This document shows positions 26,059 through 35,165 of a stretch of DNA of 64,000 nt, piece after piece (position 1 is the stretch's first letter; each line of letters starts with the position of its first letter). Below the pieces are notes generated by a model that was given only the letters and a program-made list of their open reading frames with translations, ran no database searches and had not been told where the DNA came from. Made by a program: the position numbers and the translations under genes. The stretch is from Microbulbifer bruguierae. GTDB lineage: Bacteria > Pseudomonadota > Gammaproteobacteria > Pseudomonadales > Cellvibrionaceae. Location of the stretch: NCBI RefSeq assembly GCF_029869925.1, contig NZ_CP118605.1:3066001-3130000 (forward strand), in the 5' to 3' direction.

Positions 26059-27933
26059 ATGGCGACTTTGTGTTTCGGAGAATTTGAACTCGACAGTGCA
26101 TCCAAGCGCCTGCGGCGCCGCGGCAGAGTGGTGGCGATTCAGGAGCAGCCGCTGCGTCTGTTGCTTTTGCTACTGGCCGATCCCGGCGCGCTGGTGACCA
26201 GGGAGCGGGTGTACAGCGAATTCTGGCCGGAAGACACCAGCGGCATCCTCGACGACAATCTCAACACCCTGGTGCGAAAGTTGCGCCAGGCGCTCAACGA
26301 CTCCGCGCGCAGCTCGCGCTTTATCGAAACGGTGCCCAGGCAGGGGTATCGGTTTATTGCGCCGGTAACCAGCAACAGCACTTCACCGGATAGCGCGCGA
26401 CCAGATATCGCCCACCGCGAGTCTGCATCTGTAATGGCACAGACTCCCACTCATCGCCGCCGGCGATGGATCGGCGCCGGTGGATTTGCCCTTATTGTCG
26501 TTGCACTCTTTTTCCTGCCTCAGGGGAATCCCTTCCACACCGGCAAGGTATCCGAAAAGCAGTTTGAATCGGTTGCCGTGTTGCCTTTCGTTAACGCCAG
26601 TGACGATTACCAGCGGGACTATTTCAGTGACGGCCTCGCGGATGACATCCTGAATCGCTTGTCCGGGTTTCCGGGGCTGCGCGTCGTTTCCAGAACCTCG
26701 TCTTTTTCCCTGCAGCAATCGGGTCTGGACGCGCGTGGTATTGGCAAAATTCTGGCAACGGACGCACTGGTGGAAGGCAGCGTGCGCCGGGATGGCGAGC
26801 AGTTGCGTATCAATGTGCGTCTTATCGATACCAGCAATGGCTACCAGCTGTGGTCACAAAGTTATCAGCGGGAGCTGACCGATATTTTTTCGGTACAGGA
26901 AGATATCGCGCTGGAAGTCGCCAGCACGCTGGCAGGCAAGTTACACAGCGGGCCGGATGCCAGTTGGCAATCCGTTAAAATTTTACCGGCCGCCTACGAC
27001 CACTATCTCAAAGGGCGTTTTTACTGGCACAAACGCACGGAAAGAGACCTCAACGCAGCGGTAGAAAATTTTGAGCAGGCCATCGCCCTCGCCCCGGAAT
27101 ACTCTCCCGCCTGGGCGGGGCTGGCAGATGCACTGGCGGTGTTGGGCTTTTACGATTATCTGCCGCCCTCGCAAGCGTTTACCCGCGCGCGGGGTGCCGC
27201 CCGCCGCACTTTGCAACTCGATCCCAGCAACGCCTCGGCCGAGGCCAATCTCGGTTATGTGGCGCTGTATTACGATTGGGATCTGGCGGAGGCGGAAGCT
27301 CGCTTTATTCAGGCGATCGCGTTCAGACCCGATTCGTCCAAGGCCCATCAGTGGTATGCGAATCTTCTGGTGGCGGCCGGGCGCTTTGAGGAGGCGGAGC
27401 GGCAAATGCGCCGGGCGACGGAACTGGATCCCCTGTCCCTGATCGCCAATGCGGCGCTGGGGTGGGTTCTGTACCACGCGGGATCTCATCAGGCGGCGCT
27501 TGAACAGCTGGCCCTGGCGCAGGAACTGAACCCGGATTTTGAGCTGGTATATCTGTGGCGAGGCTGGACGCTGGAGGCGATGGGGGATTTTTCCGGCGCG
27601 GTTGCAGCCTTGCGTGAAAACGTCCGTCGCTCCGGCGGCAGCGCCATTGGCGTGGCGTCACTGGCGCGGGTGCTGGCGTTAAACGGGGAGCAGGAGGAAG
27701 CCCGTGCGCTACTGAACGGGCTCGAAACACAGGGGGGCTACCTGCCCTCCTATGAAATGGCCAAGGCCTATCTGGCACTGGACGGCCCGGAGGCCGCACA
27801 GCACTGGCTGCAAAAAGCCTATGACCAGCGCTCCCACTCCCTGGTGTTTTTGGGCGTGGACCCGCAACTGGCGAGCATCCGTAACCGTGACAGCTATCGA
27901 AAGCTGGTGGCGCAGGTCATGCCCCACCGCTAG
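26059..27933 (+). CDS. CadC-type membrane transcription regulator with TolB-like and TPR regions
   Basis: A 624-residue one-component regulator. Residues 1-105 are an OmpR-type winged helix (FELDSASKRLRRRGRVVAIQEQPLRLL ... TLVRKLRQALND ... ETVPRQGYRFIAPV). A single membrane helix lies at about 133-155 (IGAGGFALIVVALFFL), and the C-terminal part is periplasmic. Residues about 170-290 resemble the TolB N-terminal/adenylate-cyclase-associated domain (VAVLPFVNASDDYQRDYFSDGLADDILNRLS); the rest is a run of TPR-like repeats. Such proteins bind DNA directly from the membrane. Its targets are unknown; divergent to the DUF4242 gene with a 256-base shared upstream region, so it may control that gene. 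Confidence 0.8.
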   Translation: MATLCFGEFELDSASKRLRRRGRVVAIQEQPLRLLLLLLADPGALVTRERVYSEFWPEDTSGILDDNLNTLVRKLRQALNDSARSSRFIETVPRQGYRFIAPVTSNSTSPDSARPDIAHRESASVMAQTPTHRRRRWIGAGGFALIVVALFFLPQGNPFHTGKVSEKQFESVAVLPFVNASDDYQRDYFSDGLADDILNRLSGFPGLRVVSRTSSFSLQQSGLDARGIGKILATDALVEGSVRRDGEQLRINVRLIDTSNGYQLWSQSYQRELTDIFSVQEDIALEVASTLAGKLHSGPDASWQSVKILPAAYDHYLKGRFYWHKRTERDLNAAVENFEQAIALAPEYSPAWAGLADALAVLGFYDYLPPSQAFTRARGAARRTLQLDPSNASAEANLGYVALYYDWDLAEAEARFIQAIAFRPDSSKAHQWYANLLVAAGRFEEAERQMRRATELDPLSLIANAALGWVLYHAGSHQAALEQLALAQELNPDFELVYLWRGWTLEAMGDFSGAVAALRENVRRSGGSAIGVASLARVLALNGEQEEARALLNGLETQGGYLPSYEMAKAYLALDGPEAAQHWLQKAYDQRSHSLVFLGVDPQLASIRNRDSYRKLVAQVMPHR

Positions 27934-27965
27934 GTTTTCTGTGCCGGCCCAGGCGTCGCGCCGGA

Positions 27966-29114
27966 TCAGACCGCGACTTTTTCCAGCGCCAGGCTGCCAA
28001 TGGAATAGCCCGCGCCAAACGAGCAGATCACTCCTTTGCTTCCCACCGGCAGATCGTCGCTATGCAGGTTGAACGCAATCACCGAACCCGCGCAGGCGGT
28101 ATTGGCGTAGCGGTCGAGCACAATCGGTGCGCGCTCGATACTGGCGTCGTCGCCCATCAGTTTTTTCGCGATCAACTGGTTCATATTGATATTGGCCTGA
28201 TGCAGCCACCAGCGATCGATATTCGCCGGAGTCATGCCCAGCTCCTGAACCTGGCTTTCCAGGTGTTCGGCGGCCATGGGGCAGACTTCCTTGAACACCT
28301 TGCGACCGTTCTGGCGGAACAGCTTGCCTTCGCCAAATGGATCCACATCGGCGGCGCGGGCGGTGTAGCTGAAGTTGGAGCGGATATTGTTGGAGAAGAC
28401 GGTTTTCGCCTTGGTGCCGAGAATTTCCCAGGCACTGTCCGCGTTGCAGTTTTCCTTGCGCTCGACCACTGAAGCTACCGCGACATCCCCGAAAATAAAG
28501 TGGCTGTCGCGATCGGTGTAATCCACCTGGGGTGACGCCAGTTCCGGGTTGATGACCAGTACCGCTTTGGCGGAGCCGGAGCTCACCGCGTCTACCGCGC
28601 GCTGCAGGGAAAAGGTGGCGGACGAACAGGCTACTTCCATATCGAAGGCGAAGCCGTCGATGCCCAGCGCACCCTGGATTTCAATGGCGATGGCGGGATA
28701 GGAACGCTGCAGGTAAGAAGCGCCGACGATCACCGCATCGATGTCTTCGGGCTTCTTGTTGGCTTTTTCCAGCGCCAGCTTGGCCGCTTTCAGACCCATT
28801 TCCGCCTGCAGGCACAGCTCCTCGTCGGCGCGCTCTGGCAGATAGGGGCGCATGCGCTCGGGGTCGAGAATCCCCTCCTTGCTGACAACGAAGCGGCTTT
28901 TGATGCCGGAGGCTTTTTCGATGAACTCCGCGGAGGAGAAAGGCTTTGCCTGCAATTCGCCGGATTCGATGGCGTCGGCATTTTCGCGGTTGTATTTCTC
29001 CGCGTAGCTGTTGAGCGCTTGTACCAGCTCTTCGTTACTGATGGCGTCCGGAGGCGTCCACAGGCCAGTGCCGCTGATTACAATCCCGCGGGGCATCTTG
29101 TATTCACTCATCAT
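27966..29114 (-). CDS. Beta-ketoacyl-ACP synthase III-like protein
   Basis: A 382-residue thiolase-fold condensing enzyme. The FabH catalytic triad is visible: Cys (C163) in DMEVACSSATF, His in WWLHQANINMNQLI, and Asn in YANTACAGS. It is longer than E. coli FabH (317 residues), with an insertion of about 45 residues near the N-terminus, resembling the pseudomonad FabH-like enzymes that take acyl-CoA from beta-oxidation into fatty acid synthesis. Whether it primes synthesis or uses medium-chain acyl-CoA cannot be told from sequence. It is alone and convergent with the CadC-type regulator. Confidence 0.85.
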   Translation of the reverse strand: MMSEYKMPRGIVISGTGLWTPPDAISNEELVQALNSYAEKYNRENADAIESGELQAKPFSSAEFIEKASGIKSRFVVSKEGILDPERMRPYLPERADEELCLQAEMGLKAAKLALEKANKKPEDIDAVIVGASYLQRSYPAIAIEIQGALGIDGFAFDMEVACSSATFSLQRAVDAVSSGSAKAVLVINPELASPQVDYTDRDSHFIFGDVAVASVVERKENCNADSAWEILGTKAKTVFSNNIRSNFSYTARAADVDPFGEGKLFRQNGRKVFKEVCPMAAEHLESQVQELGMTPANIDRWWLHQANINMNQLIAKKLMGDDASIERAPIVLDRYANTACAGSVIAFNLHSDDLPVGSKGVICSFGAGYSIGSLALEKVAV

Positions 29115-29284
29115 GCTAGGTCCCGTACTTCACGCCTGCGCGGCGAACTACTTTTATAACGTCAGCGGCCGGCGATTTTTTGCACAGACACCGCAAAGGG
29201 CGACTATTGTGCCGCCAGGGGTCAAGCGGGTCTAGGAATGAGTACGCCAGTACCGATTAGTCGCCCGGGTAAACTGGCTGAACC

Positions 29285-30025
29285 CTAGGGGGTTCTGGCC
29301 AGGGCGAAAACACTGACTTGCCTGGCCCCTGCGGCCAGCAGGGACTGGGTGGCGGCTTCCAGGGTGGCGCCGGTGGTGATGACATCGTCCACCAGTCCCA
29401 CGTGTAGTCCCCGCACCCGGGGGCCGGCGGTGAAACTGCGGGCCAGGTTTTTCAGGCGCTCAGCGCGGCGCAGCCCCTGCTGGCTGCCGGTTGCAGAGTT
29501 TTTGCGCAGGGCTCCAGGAGCAACCGGAATCCGCCAGTGGCGGCCGAAAATATCCGCGACCAGCTGGGCCTGGTTATAGCCGCGGCCGAGCTGGCGGCGC
29601 CAGTGCAGGGGTACCGGAACCAACAGATCGGGTAGGGATTCCTGGGGTCGCAGACGGGATGCGGCGAGCTCGGCCAGGGTGCGCCCGGGGGCGAAGTCCC
29701 GCTGGTACTTGAAGCGCTGGATCAGCTGCGCCACCGGATAGGCGTAAACCCAGCAGGCGTGGCTGTACTGGTGGGATGGCGGCTGCTGCAGGCAGCGGGG
29801 ACACTCCCGCTCAGCCCGATTTATCAGCGGCAATGCACAGCGCTGGCAGGCGTGGTCGATGCTGGGCAGATCCCGGTGGCAGGGTGCGCAAATGCCGGCA
29901 CTGACATCATCGTTGCCGTCGATATCACTACCATTGATACGGGCACTGCACAGCAGGCAGCGGCAAAGCTGTTGTTCCAGTTGTCGTTCTAGTCGCTCTA
30001 ACAGGCGTCCAAGCTGGCTCAGCAT
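29285..30025 (-). CDS. comF: ComF-family phosphoribosyltransferase-like protein
   Basis: A 246-residue protein with an N-terminal zinc-ribbon-like region (CxxC pairs around residues 22-26 and 45-80: CLLC, CAPC, CQRC, CPRC) and a C-terminal PRTase fold with the binding loop VGLVDDVITTGATLEA. ComF is needed for DNA uptake in naturally competent bacteria, but homologues are widespread. Divergent from bioB, a common arrangement in gammaproteobacteria. Confidence 0.88.
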   Translation of the reverse strand: MLSQLGRLLERLERQLEQQLCRCLLCSARINGSDIDGNDDVSAGICAPCHRDLPSIDHACQRCALPLINRAERECPRCLQQPPSHQYSHACWVYAYPVAQLIQRFKYQRDFAPGRTLAELAASRLRPQESLPDLLVPVPLHWRRQLGRGYNQAQLVADIFGRHWRIPVAPGALRKNSATGSQQGLRRAERLKNLARSFTAGPRVRGLHVGLVDDVITTGATLEAATQSLLAAGARQVSVFALARTP

Positions 30026-30097
30026 GTGCCGGCTCTCCTTATCCTTAATCCAATCCGTGGTCTTTCCTGGGCATTACTGCTCCGCGCGGATGTGAAC

Positions 30098-30130
30098 CTG
30101 TAAACCTGTTTGGGTTCTGTTGGTTGACAG
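30098..30130 (+). promoter_or_regulatory. BirA-type operator upstream of bioB
   Basis: CTGTAAACC (30098-30106), 15 bases, GGTTGACAG (30122-30130): two half-sites that are complementary at 8 of 9 positions and close to the known proteobacterial BirA box (TTGTAAACC-N14/15-GGTTTACAA). The right half covers the bioB minus-35 hexamer, so binding would block the promoter. Confidence 0.78.
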
Positions 30131-30151
30131 CCATGTGGTCACCGCTACACT
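30124..30151 (+). promoter_or_regulatory. Promoter of the bioB-bioF-bioHC operon
   Basis: TTGACA (30124-30129), 16 bases, TACACT (30146-30151), about 75 bases ahead of bioB and overlapping the BirA box. Confidence 0.7.
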
Positions 30152-30226
30152 GCGGGCTCAATAACAATTCACCGATCCCCTGTGCTCTGACCATCCGGTC
30201 TCGCGCTTTCGAGGAGAGTAATCCCT

Positions 30227-31312
30227 GTGACCGATATCCAGCAAATGCCCCAGGCTACCACTTACTACGGCAAGGTCCGTCACGACTGGACTCGCCAGCA
30301 GGTACTCGATCTGTTCGCACTGCCGTTCAACGACCTGCTGTTTACCGCGCAGACGGTGCATCGCCAGCACTTCGACGCCAACCGGGTTCAGGTAAGTACC
30401 CTCTGCTCCATCAAAACCGGCGCCTGTCCCGAGGATTGCTCCTACTGCCCGCAGAGCGCCCGTTACGATACCGGTCTGGAGCGCGAGAAACTGATGAAGG
30501 TTGAAGCGGTTGTGGAGGAGGCCCGTGCGGCCAAAGCCAGCGGTGCCACCCGCTTCTGCATGGGCGCAGCCTGGCGCTCGCCGAAGAAGAAGGATATGCC
30601 TTACGTTACCCAGATGGTGAAAGAGGTGAAGGCGCTGGGGCTGGAGACCTGTATGACCCTCGGTATGCTCACCGATGAGCAGGCCAAGGGGCTGGCGGAA
30701 GCCGGCCTGGATTACTACAACCACAACCTGGATACCTCGCCGGAATACTACGGCGACATCATCACCACCCGCACCTACGAAGACCGTCTGAATACCCTGG
30801 CGAATGTGCGCGCGGCGGGCATGAAAGTCTGCGCCGGCGGCATTATCGGTCTGGGTGAAGAAGAGAAGGATCGCGCGGGCCTGCTGATGCAGCTGGCCAA
30901 CCTCTCCGAACACCCGGAATCGGTGCCGATCAATATGCTGGTGAAGGTGGCTGGCACTCCGCTGGAAAACAACAAGGATCTGGATCCCTTTGAGTTTATC
31001 CGCTGCATCGCGGTGGCCCGCATCATGATGCCGAAGTCCCACGTGCGCCTGTCCGCCGGTCGCGAATCCATGAACGACGAAATGCAGTCGCTGGCATTCC
31101 TCGCCGGTGCCAATTCGATTTTCTACGGGGAAAAACTGCTGACGACCGGTAACCCGGAAGCCAACAAGGACATGCAGCTGTTTGCGCGTCTCGGTATCAA
31201 GCCGGAGGAGTACCAGCAATACGAAGATGAGACGGCGGTGGAGGCTGGACTGCAGGCGCAGATCACTGAGCAGCAAAACAATCCGTTTTTTTACGACGCC
31301 GCCAAGGCGTAA
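30227..31312 (+). CDS. bioB: Biotin synthase
   Basis: A 361-residue radical SAM enzyme that inserts sulfur into dethiobiotin. The cluster motif is CPEDCSYC (C67, C71, C74). Other family segments are [23 protein letters not shown] and [12 protein letters not shown]. The start is GTG with GAGGAG 11 bases upstream. First gene of the biotin operon; bioF follows after 14 bases. Expression is likely repressed by BirA at the operator above. Confidence 0.97.
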   Translation: MTDIQQMPQATTYYGKVRHDWTRQQVLDLFALPFNDLLFTAQTVHRQHFDANRVQVSTLCSIKTGACPEDCSYCPQSARYDTGLEREKLMKVEAVVEEARAAKASGATRFCMGAAWRSPKKKDMPYVTQMVKEVKALGLETCMTLGMLTDEQAKGLAEAGLDYYNHNLDTSPEYYGDIITTRTYEDRLNTLANVRAAGMKVCAGGIIGLGEEEKDRAGLLMQLANLSEHPESVPINMLVKVAGTPLENNKDLDPFEFIRCIAVARIMMPKSHVRLSAGRESMNDEMQSLAFLAGANSIFYGEKLLTTGNPEANKDMQLFARLGIKPEEYQQYEDETAVEAGLQAQITEQQNNPFFYDAAKA

Positions 31313-31326
31313 GTGCGGTCGGTGTT

Positions 31327-32520
31327 TTGACCAGCCTATCGGATTTCCTGCAAGCGCGCCTGTCAGAGCGCCGGGCGCAGCAGTTGTATCGCAGCCACAA
31401 AACCCTTGCCGCTGCGCCCGGGCCTGTGGCACTGGTAGACGGGTGCGAGCTGATCACTTTCAGCAGCAACGACTATCTCGGCCTCGCCACCCGCCCGGAA
31501 GTGATTGCCGCTCAGCAACGGGGTGCCGCATTGGGCGCGGGTGCCACTGCTTCTCATTTGGTGAATGGTCATTTCGAAATCCATCAGCAGTTGCAGCATA
31601 AAATCGCTGAGGTGACCGGGCGCGAAGCGGCGTTGTTGTTTGGCAGTGGCTATATGGCCAACGTCGGCATCATCAATGCGCTGGTCGGGCGCGGTGATGT
31701 GGTGGTGCAGGACAAGCTCAATCACGCATCCCTGATCGACGGTGGACTTATTTCCGGTGCGCAGTTGTTGCGCTTTGCCCACAGCGATGTCGCCGCACTG
31801 GAACGACAGTTGCGGCGCGCGCGTGCTGCAGGAGATGGCAAAATCCTGCTGGCGGTGGACGGTGTGTACAGCATGGATGGCGACATTGCGCCGCTGGCGG
31901 AAATGGCGGCGCTGTGTGGAAAGTACGACGCCTGGCTGATGGTGGACGAAGCCCACGGTTTCGGGGTTACGGGCAGTAAATGCTGTCCGTGCGCGGGTAG
32001 CGCAGCCGCTGCCGGTCTGGATCAGGACTCTGCACCCATCGTGATGGGCACGCTGGGCAAGGCGGCGGGTAACGGCGGCGCCTTTGTCGCCGGCTCACAG
32101 GCATTGATCGATTATCTCACCCAATTTGCCCGCACCTATATCTACACCACTGGTATGCCGCCTGCCGTCGCCGCGGGCTGCCTGCGCGCTCTGGAACTGA
32201 TGCAGCAGGAGCCCCTGCGGCAGACGCTGGATCAGCGTATCGACTATTTCCGCCGTCGCGCTGCGGTACTACAGCTGCCCCTGCAGCAATCCACCAGCGC
32301 GATCCAGCCCCTGGTGCTTGGCTGCGAGCAATCTGTGCTGGCGGTGGCTGAACAATTGCGCAACTCGGGTTATCTGGTCGGGGCCATCCGTCCGCCGACC
32401 GTACCCGCCGGCACCGCGCGCTTGCGTATTACGCTGTCCGCTGCACACAGTGAAGCGCAGATCGAAGGCCTGTTACGGGCGCTGGTGAGCGCGCTCCGCT
32501 CGGTGGAGGTGACGGCGTGA
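31327..32520 (+). CDS. bioF: 8-amino-7-oxononanoate synthase
   Basis: A 397-residue PLP enzyme (alpha-oxoamine synthase family) that condenses pimeloyl-ACP with alanine. It has FSSNDYLGLATRPE, LFGSGYMANVGIINAL, VDEAHGFGVTG, and the PLP lysine in GTLGKAAGNGG (K245). The start is an unusual TTG: no ATG or GTG lies in frame between the bioB stop and the conserved N-terminus, and the upstream ribosome site is weak, which may lower expression. Its last 4 bases overlap the start of bioHC. Confidence 0.95.
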   Translation: MTSLSDFLQARLSERRAQQLYRSHKTLAAAPGPVALVDGCELITFSSNDYLGLATRPEVIAAQQRGAALGAGATASHLVNGHFEIHQQLQHKIAEVTGREAALLFGSGYMANVGIINALVGRGDVVVQDKLNHASLIDGGLISGAQLLRFAHSDVAALERQLRRARAAGDGKILLAVDGVYSMDGDIAPLAEMAALCGKYDAWLMVDEAHGFGVTGSKCCPCAGSAAAAGLDQDSAPIVMGTLGKAAGNGGAFVAGSQALIDYLTQFARTYIYTTGMPPAVAAGCLRALELMQQEPLRQTLDQRIDYFRRRAAVLQLPLQQSTSAIQPLVLGCEQSVLAVAEQLRNSGYLVGAIRPPTVPAGTARLRITLSAAHSEAQIEGLLRALVSALRSVEVTA

Positions 32521-34118
32521 TCAGTGCTTTTGGCGAAATGACCGGCGAAATTAAAAACATCGCACTTATTCACGGCTGGGGTGGTGATTCTCGCAGCTGG
32601 CAACCGTTGCTGAAGGAACTGAAGGGCTCTAGCAACGTAGTGAATAACGCGGTGAATATTGAACTGCCGGGCTTTGGTTCACGCACGCAGGAACCCTGGC
32701 CGGATACCGAAACGCTGCTGGCCCAACTGGAAACACAACTGCCAGAGAACTGCCTGCTGCTGGGCTGGTCTCTGGGGGGCATGCTGGCGGTACGGCTTGC
32801 CGCCGCCAGTAAAAAAGTTCGCGCTCTGGTCACCATCGCGACTAACGGCAGTTTCGTCGCACGCGAAGACTGGCCGGGAATGGCGGAAGAGATTTTTGCC
32901 GAATTCTGCCGCGCCCAGCGCGCAATGCCGGAAAAAAATTGGCAGCGATTCTGTGGCCTCGAAGCGCGCGGTGATTCCGAGATGCGCGGGCTGTTAAAAA
33001 CCCTGAAAGGGTGGCAACCATCGTCCGTGCCGGAAAGCTGGAGTCAGGCGCTGGAGTGTCTCGGTAACCTGGATAACCGAGAAATATTGTCCGCAATTGC
33101 TGTGCCGGCTCTGCATATTCTGGGTGAAGGCGATGCGCTGGTGCCGGTGGCGGCCGCCAGCAAACTTGAATCCCGCTGCGGCCTGGAAAAAACACGTGCG
33201 GTAAAAGTTATTGCCGGGACTGGTCACTGTCCGCACCTGAGCCGCCCGCGGGAAATCGCCACGCTGATTTCGGAATTTATTCGGCCAGAAATTGCGGAAT
33301 CAGCACCGTTGGAAAAGTCCTCCGTAGCCCGAGCCTTTGGGCGCGCCGCTCAGACTTATGATGCCGCCGCATATCTGCAAAGAGCGGTGTGCCGCGAACT
33401 GCTCAATCGTGCAGGCGAAGGCTGGTCGCCGCAGCGGATTCTCGATCTCGGTAGCGGTACCGGCTATGGCTGCGAGCTGTTGCGCAAACGCTTTCCCGAT
33501 GCACAAATCATTGCGCTGGACCTCGCGCCGGAAATGCTGGCATACGCCCGCGAACATCGCCCGCTCAGTAATGCCTATGTGGCCGCAGATGCGGAGCAGT
33601 TGCCGCTGGCGGACAACAGCTTTGATCTGGTGTTTTCCAGCTTTGCCCTGCAGTGGTGTTATCGACTGCCGCAACTGTTTGCCGAAATCCGTCGTGTGAT
33701 GGCGCCTGCAGGCAATGCACTGATTTCCACTCTGGTACCGGGGACTTTGAAAGAACTGGAAAACAGCTGGGCGGCGGTGGACGGCAACGTGCATGTCAAT
33801 CGCTTCCTGCCTGCTGAAGATTGGCGCGCAGCCTGTGTCGCCAACCAGTTGGAGTGTCTGGTGGGCGCGGAACAGCGCGCGCTGCATTTCGATAACGTCA
33901 AAACCCTGATGCGTGAACTGAAAAGCATCGGCGCCCACAACGTCAATCGCGAAGCCGGCAAAGGTTTGTTGAGCCGGTCAAAACTGCGCAAACTCACCGA
34001 TGCTTACGAACAGCAACGCACGGCGGCGGGGCTGCCGGCGACCTATCAGGTACTGTATTTGCAGCTGGCGCAGCGCCAGTCTAATGCGGCGGAACTGGAT
34101 ACCGCGGTATCCGGTTAA
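32517..34118 (+). CDS. bioHC: Fused pimeloyl-ACP methyl ester esterase and malonyl-ACP methyltransferase (BioH-BioC)
   Basis: A 533-residue fusion of the two enzymes that open and close the methyl-ester pimelate route. Residues 1-255 are an alpha/beta hydrolase (IHGWGGDSRSW; nucleophile S85 in GWSLGG; GDALVP; GTGHCPHLSRP with His), i.e. BioH. Residues about 265-520 are BioC: SVARAFGRAAQTYD at the start, the SAM-binding ILDLGSGTGYG (308-318), and FDLVFSSFALQWC. Free-standing in E. coli, they are fused in some Cellvibrionales relatives. The fusion is probably translated by coupling with bioF (4-base overlap). BioA and BioD are not in this operon. Confidence 0.93.
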   Translation: MISAFGEMTGEIKNIALIHGWGGDSRSWQPLLKELKGSSNVVNNAVNIELPGFGSRTQEPWPDTETLLAQLETQLPENCLLLGWSLGGMLAVRLAAASKKVRALVTIATNGSFVAREDWPGMAEEIFAEFCRAQRAMPEKNWQRFCGLEARGDSEMRGLLKTLKGWQPSSVPESWSQALECLGNLDNREILSAIAVPALHILGEGDALVPVAAASKLESRCGLEKTRAVKVIAGTGHCPHLSRPREIATLISEFIRPEIAESAPLEKSSVARAFGRAAQTYDAAAYLQRAVCRELLNRAGEGWSPQRILDLGSGTGYGCELLRKRFPDAQIIALDLAPEMLAYAREHRPLSNAYVAADAEQLPLADNSFDLVFSSFALQWCYRLPQLFAEIRRVMAPAGNALISTLVPGTLKELENSWAAVDGNVHVNRFLPAEDWRAACVANQLECLVGAEQRALHFDNVKTLMRELKSIGAHNVNREAGKGLLSRSKLRKLTDAYEQQRTAAGLPATYQVLYLQLAQRQSNAAELDTAVSG

Positions 34119-34146
34119 GTCGGATAATGTCCCGGCAGCCAGGCGC

Positions 34147-34350
34147 CGGTTCGGATACTTCTGTTTACCGATTCTGTATCGGGACAGGTTTGCCGGGGTG
34201 GTGGATCTGAAGGTGGATCGCGTGGCGGGGCTGTTAAGAATCAAGGCGTTGCATTGGAAGGAGGCCCCGGGCAGCGGATTGCTGACCGGTTTTAACAAGG
34301 CGCTCGGCGAATTTGCCGGTTTTCATGGACTCGCCGCCAAGAGCACCTGA
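34147..34350 (+). pseudogene. C-terminal remnant of a YcaQ-family (winged-helix, crosslink-repair glycosylase) gene
   Basis: The plus-strand frame from about 34147 to the TGA at 34350 encodes RFGYFCLPILYRDRFAG followed by VVDLKVDRVAGLLRIKALHW. This matches the closing segment of YcaQ/AlkX-type proteins ([24 protein letters not shown]...). No start codon, ribosome site or upstream YcaQ domains are present; the frame runs back into the bioHC 3' end in another frame. About 67 residues of a roughly 400-residue family remain, so this is a truncated relic, presumably from a deletion that joined it to bioHC. Family assignment is from memory of the motif. Confidence 0.6.
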
Positions 34351-34355
34351 CAACT

Positions 34356-34985
34356 CTATACCTGAACGACTACGTAGACCTCATGTCCGTCGCGCTGGGT
34401 CGGCATAAAGTAGTGGCCGCCATAGCGGTAGTACTGGATGCCGTTGATGATTTCCGCGGTGTAGCCCACCGGCAGATTTTCCACCACCTGGCCAGGGGTA
34501 TAGGCCGGCTGGGTTGCGCCAGCTACCGGAGCTGCCGGGGCCGCAGTGGCGACCATGGTTGGTGCCGGTGCAGGAACCACTACGTAGCGATGCATGTGGG
34601 GCTGCCACTGGTAGAAGGCATTGCCGTACTGGTAGTAGGTAAAACCGCCAATCTGAACCTGCATGGCACTGGCGGGCAGCGTCAGTACCGCGGCACCCAG
34701 AGGCGCATCGACTACGACATAACCTGCAGGTGCGGGACGATAGTAGTGTCCACCCTGGTAGTAATAGGGCACACCGCCAACCCCCAGGCTGACAAAGCCC
34801 GCGGGCAGGACGGGAAAGCTGAGCCCGATACCGATACGCGGGCCGCGAAAGCGCGGGCCCCAGTGACCGTGACCGTGGTGATGACCGTGATGGTAGCCGC
34901 GGGCGTCAGCCGGAGCGGCAAAAGCAAAAGACAGGAGCGCGACCAGGCCGGCACCGAAAAAGAGGTATTTCACCGCTTTCTTCAT
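34356..34985 (-). CDS. DUF6515-type secreted protein
   Basis: A 209-residue exported protein: signal peptide MKKAVKYLFFGAGLVALLSFAFAAPADA, a His/Gly-rich segment (GYHHGHHHGHGHWG), then aromatic-rich repeats around residues 60-140 (VPYYYQGGHYYRP, FTYYQYGNAFYQWQ) and a C-terminal copy near 175-209. A DUF6515-like layout is shared with the larger protein at 41182-41901. The Tyr-rich units look like small beta elements. Function unknown, envelope-located. It lies convergent with the YcaQ remnant, 5 bases apart. Confidence 0.7.
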   Translation of the reverse strand: MKKAVKYLFFGAGLVALLSFAFAAPADARGYHHGHHHGHGHWGPRFRGPRIGIGLSFPVLPAGFVSLGVGGVPYYYQGGHYYRPAPAGYVVVDAPLGAAVLTLPASAMQVQIGGFTYYQYGNAFYQWQPHMHRYVVVPAPAPTMVATAAPAAPVAGATQPAYTPGQVVENLPVGYTAEIINGIQYYRYGGHYFMPTQRDGHEVYVVVQV

Positions 34986-35165
34986 GGATCCCCCAAAGAG
35001 TGAGTACTTACTATCTGTATGAATAATAACCGCTTTCTTTTCGCTGTGCTATGACCCTGAGGGGGCCCAGCGTTAAGAATTATCTGTTCGTCGCGGAAGT
35101 TATCCACAGGTTCCCTTCTGGTATCCGGCTCAGACTCCTAGTGCCAAAGTCGTCCTGGTGGTCAT

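Noticed and set aside
35100..35108. A perfect DnaA box (TTATCCACA) upstream of speB's end
   Set aside because: A single copy with no DnaA-box cluster, dnaA/dnaN genes or A/T-rich unwinding region; chance or minor site, not an origin.
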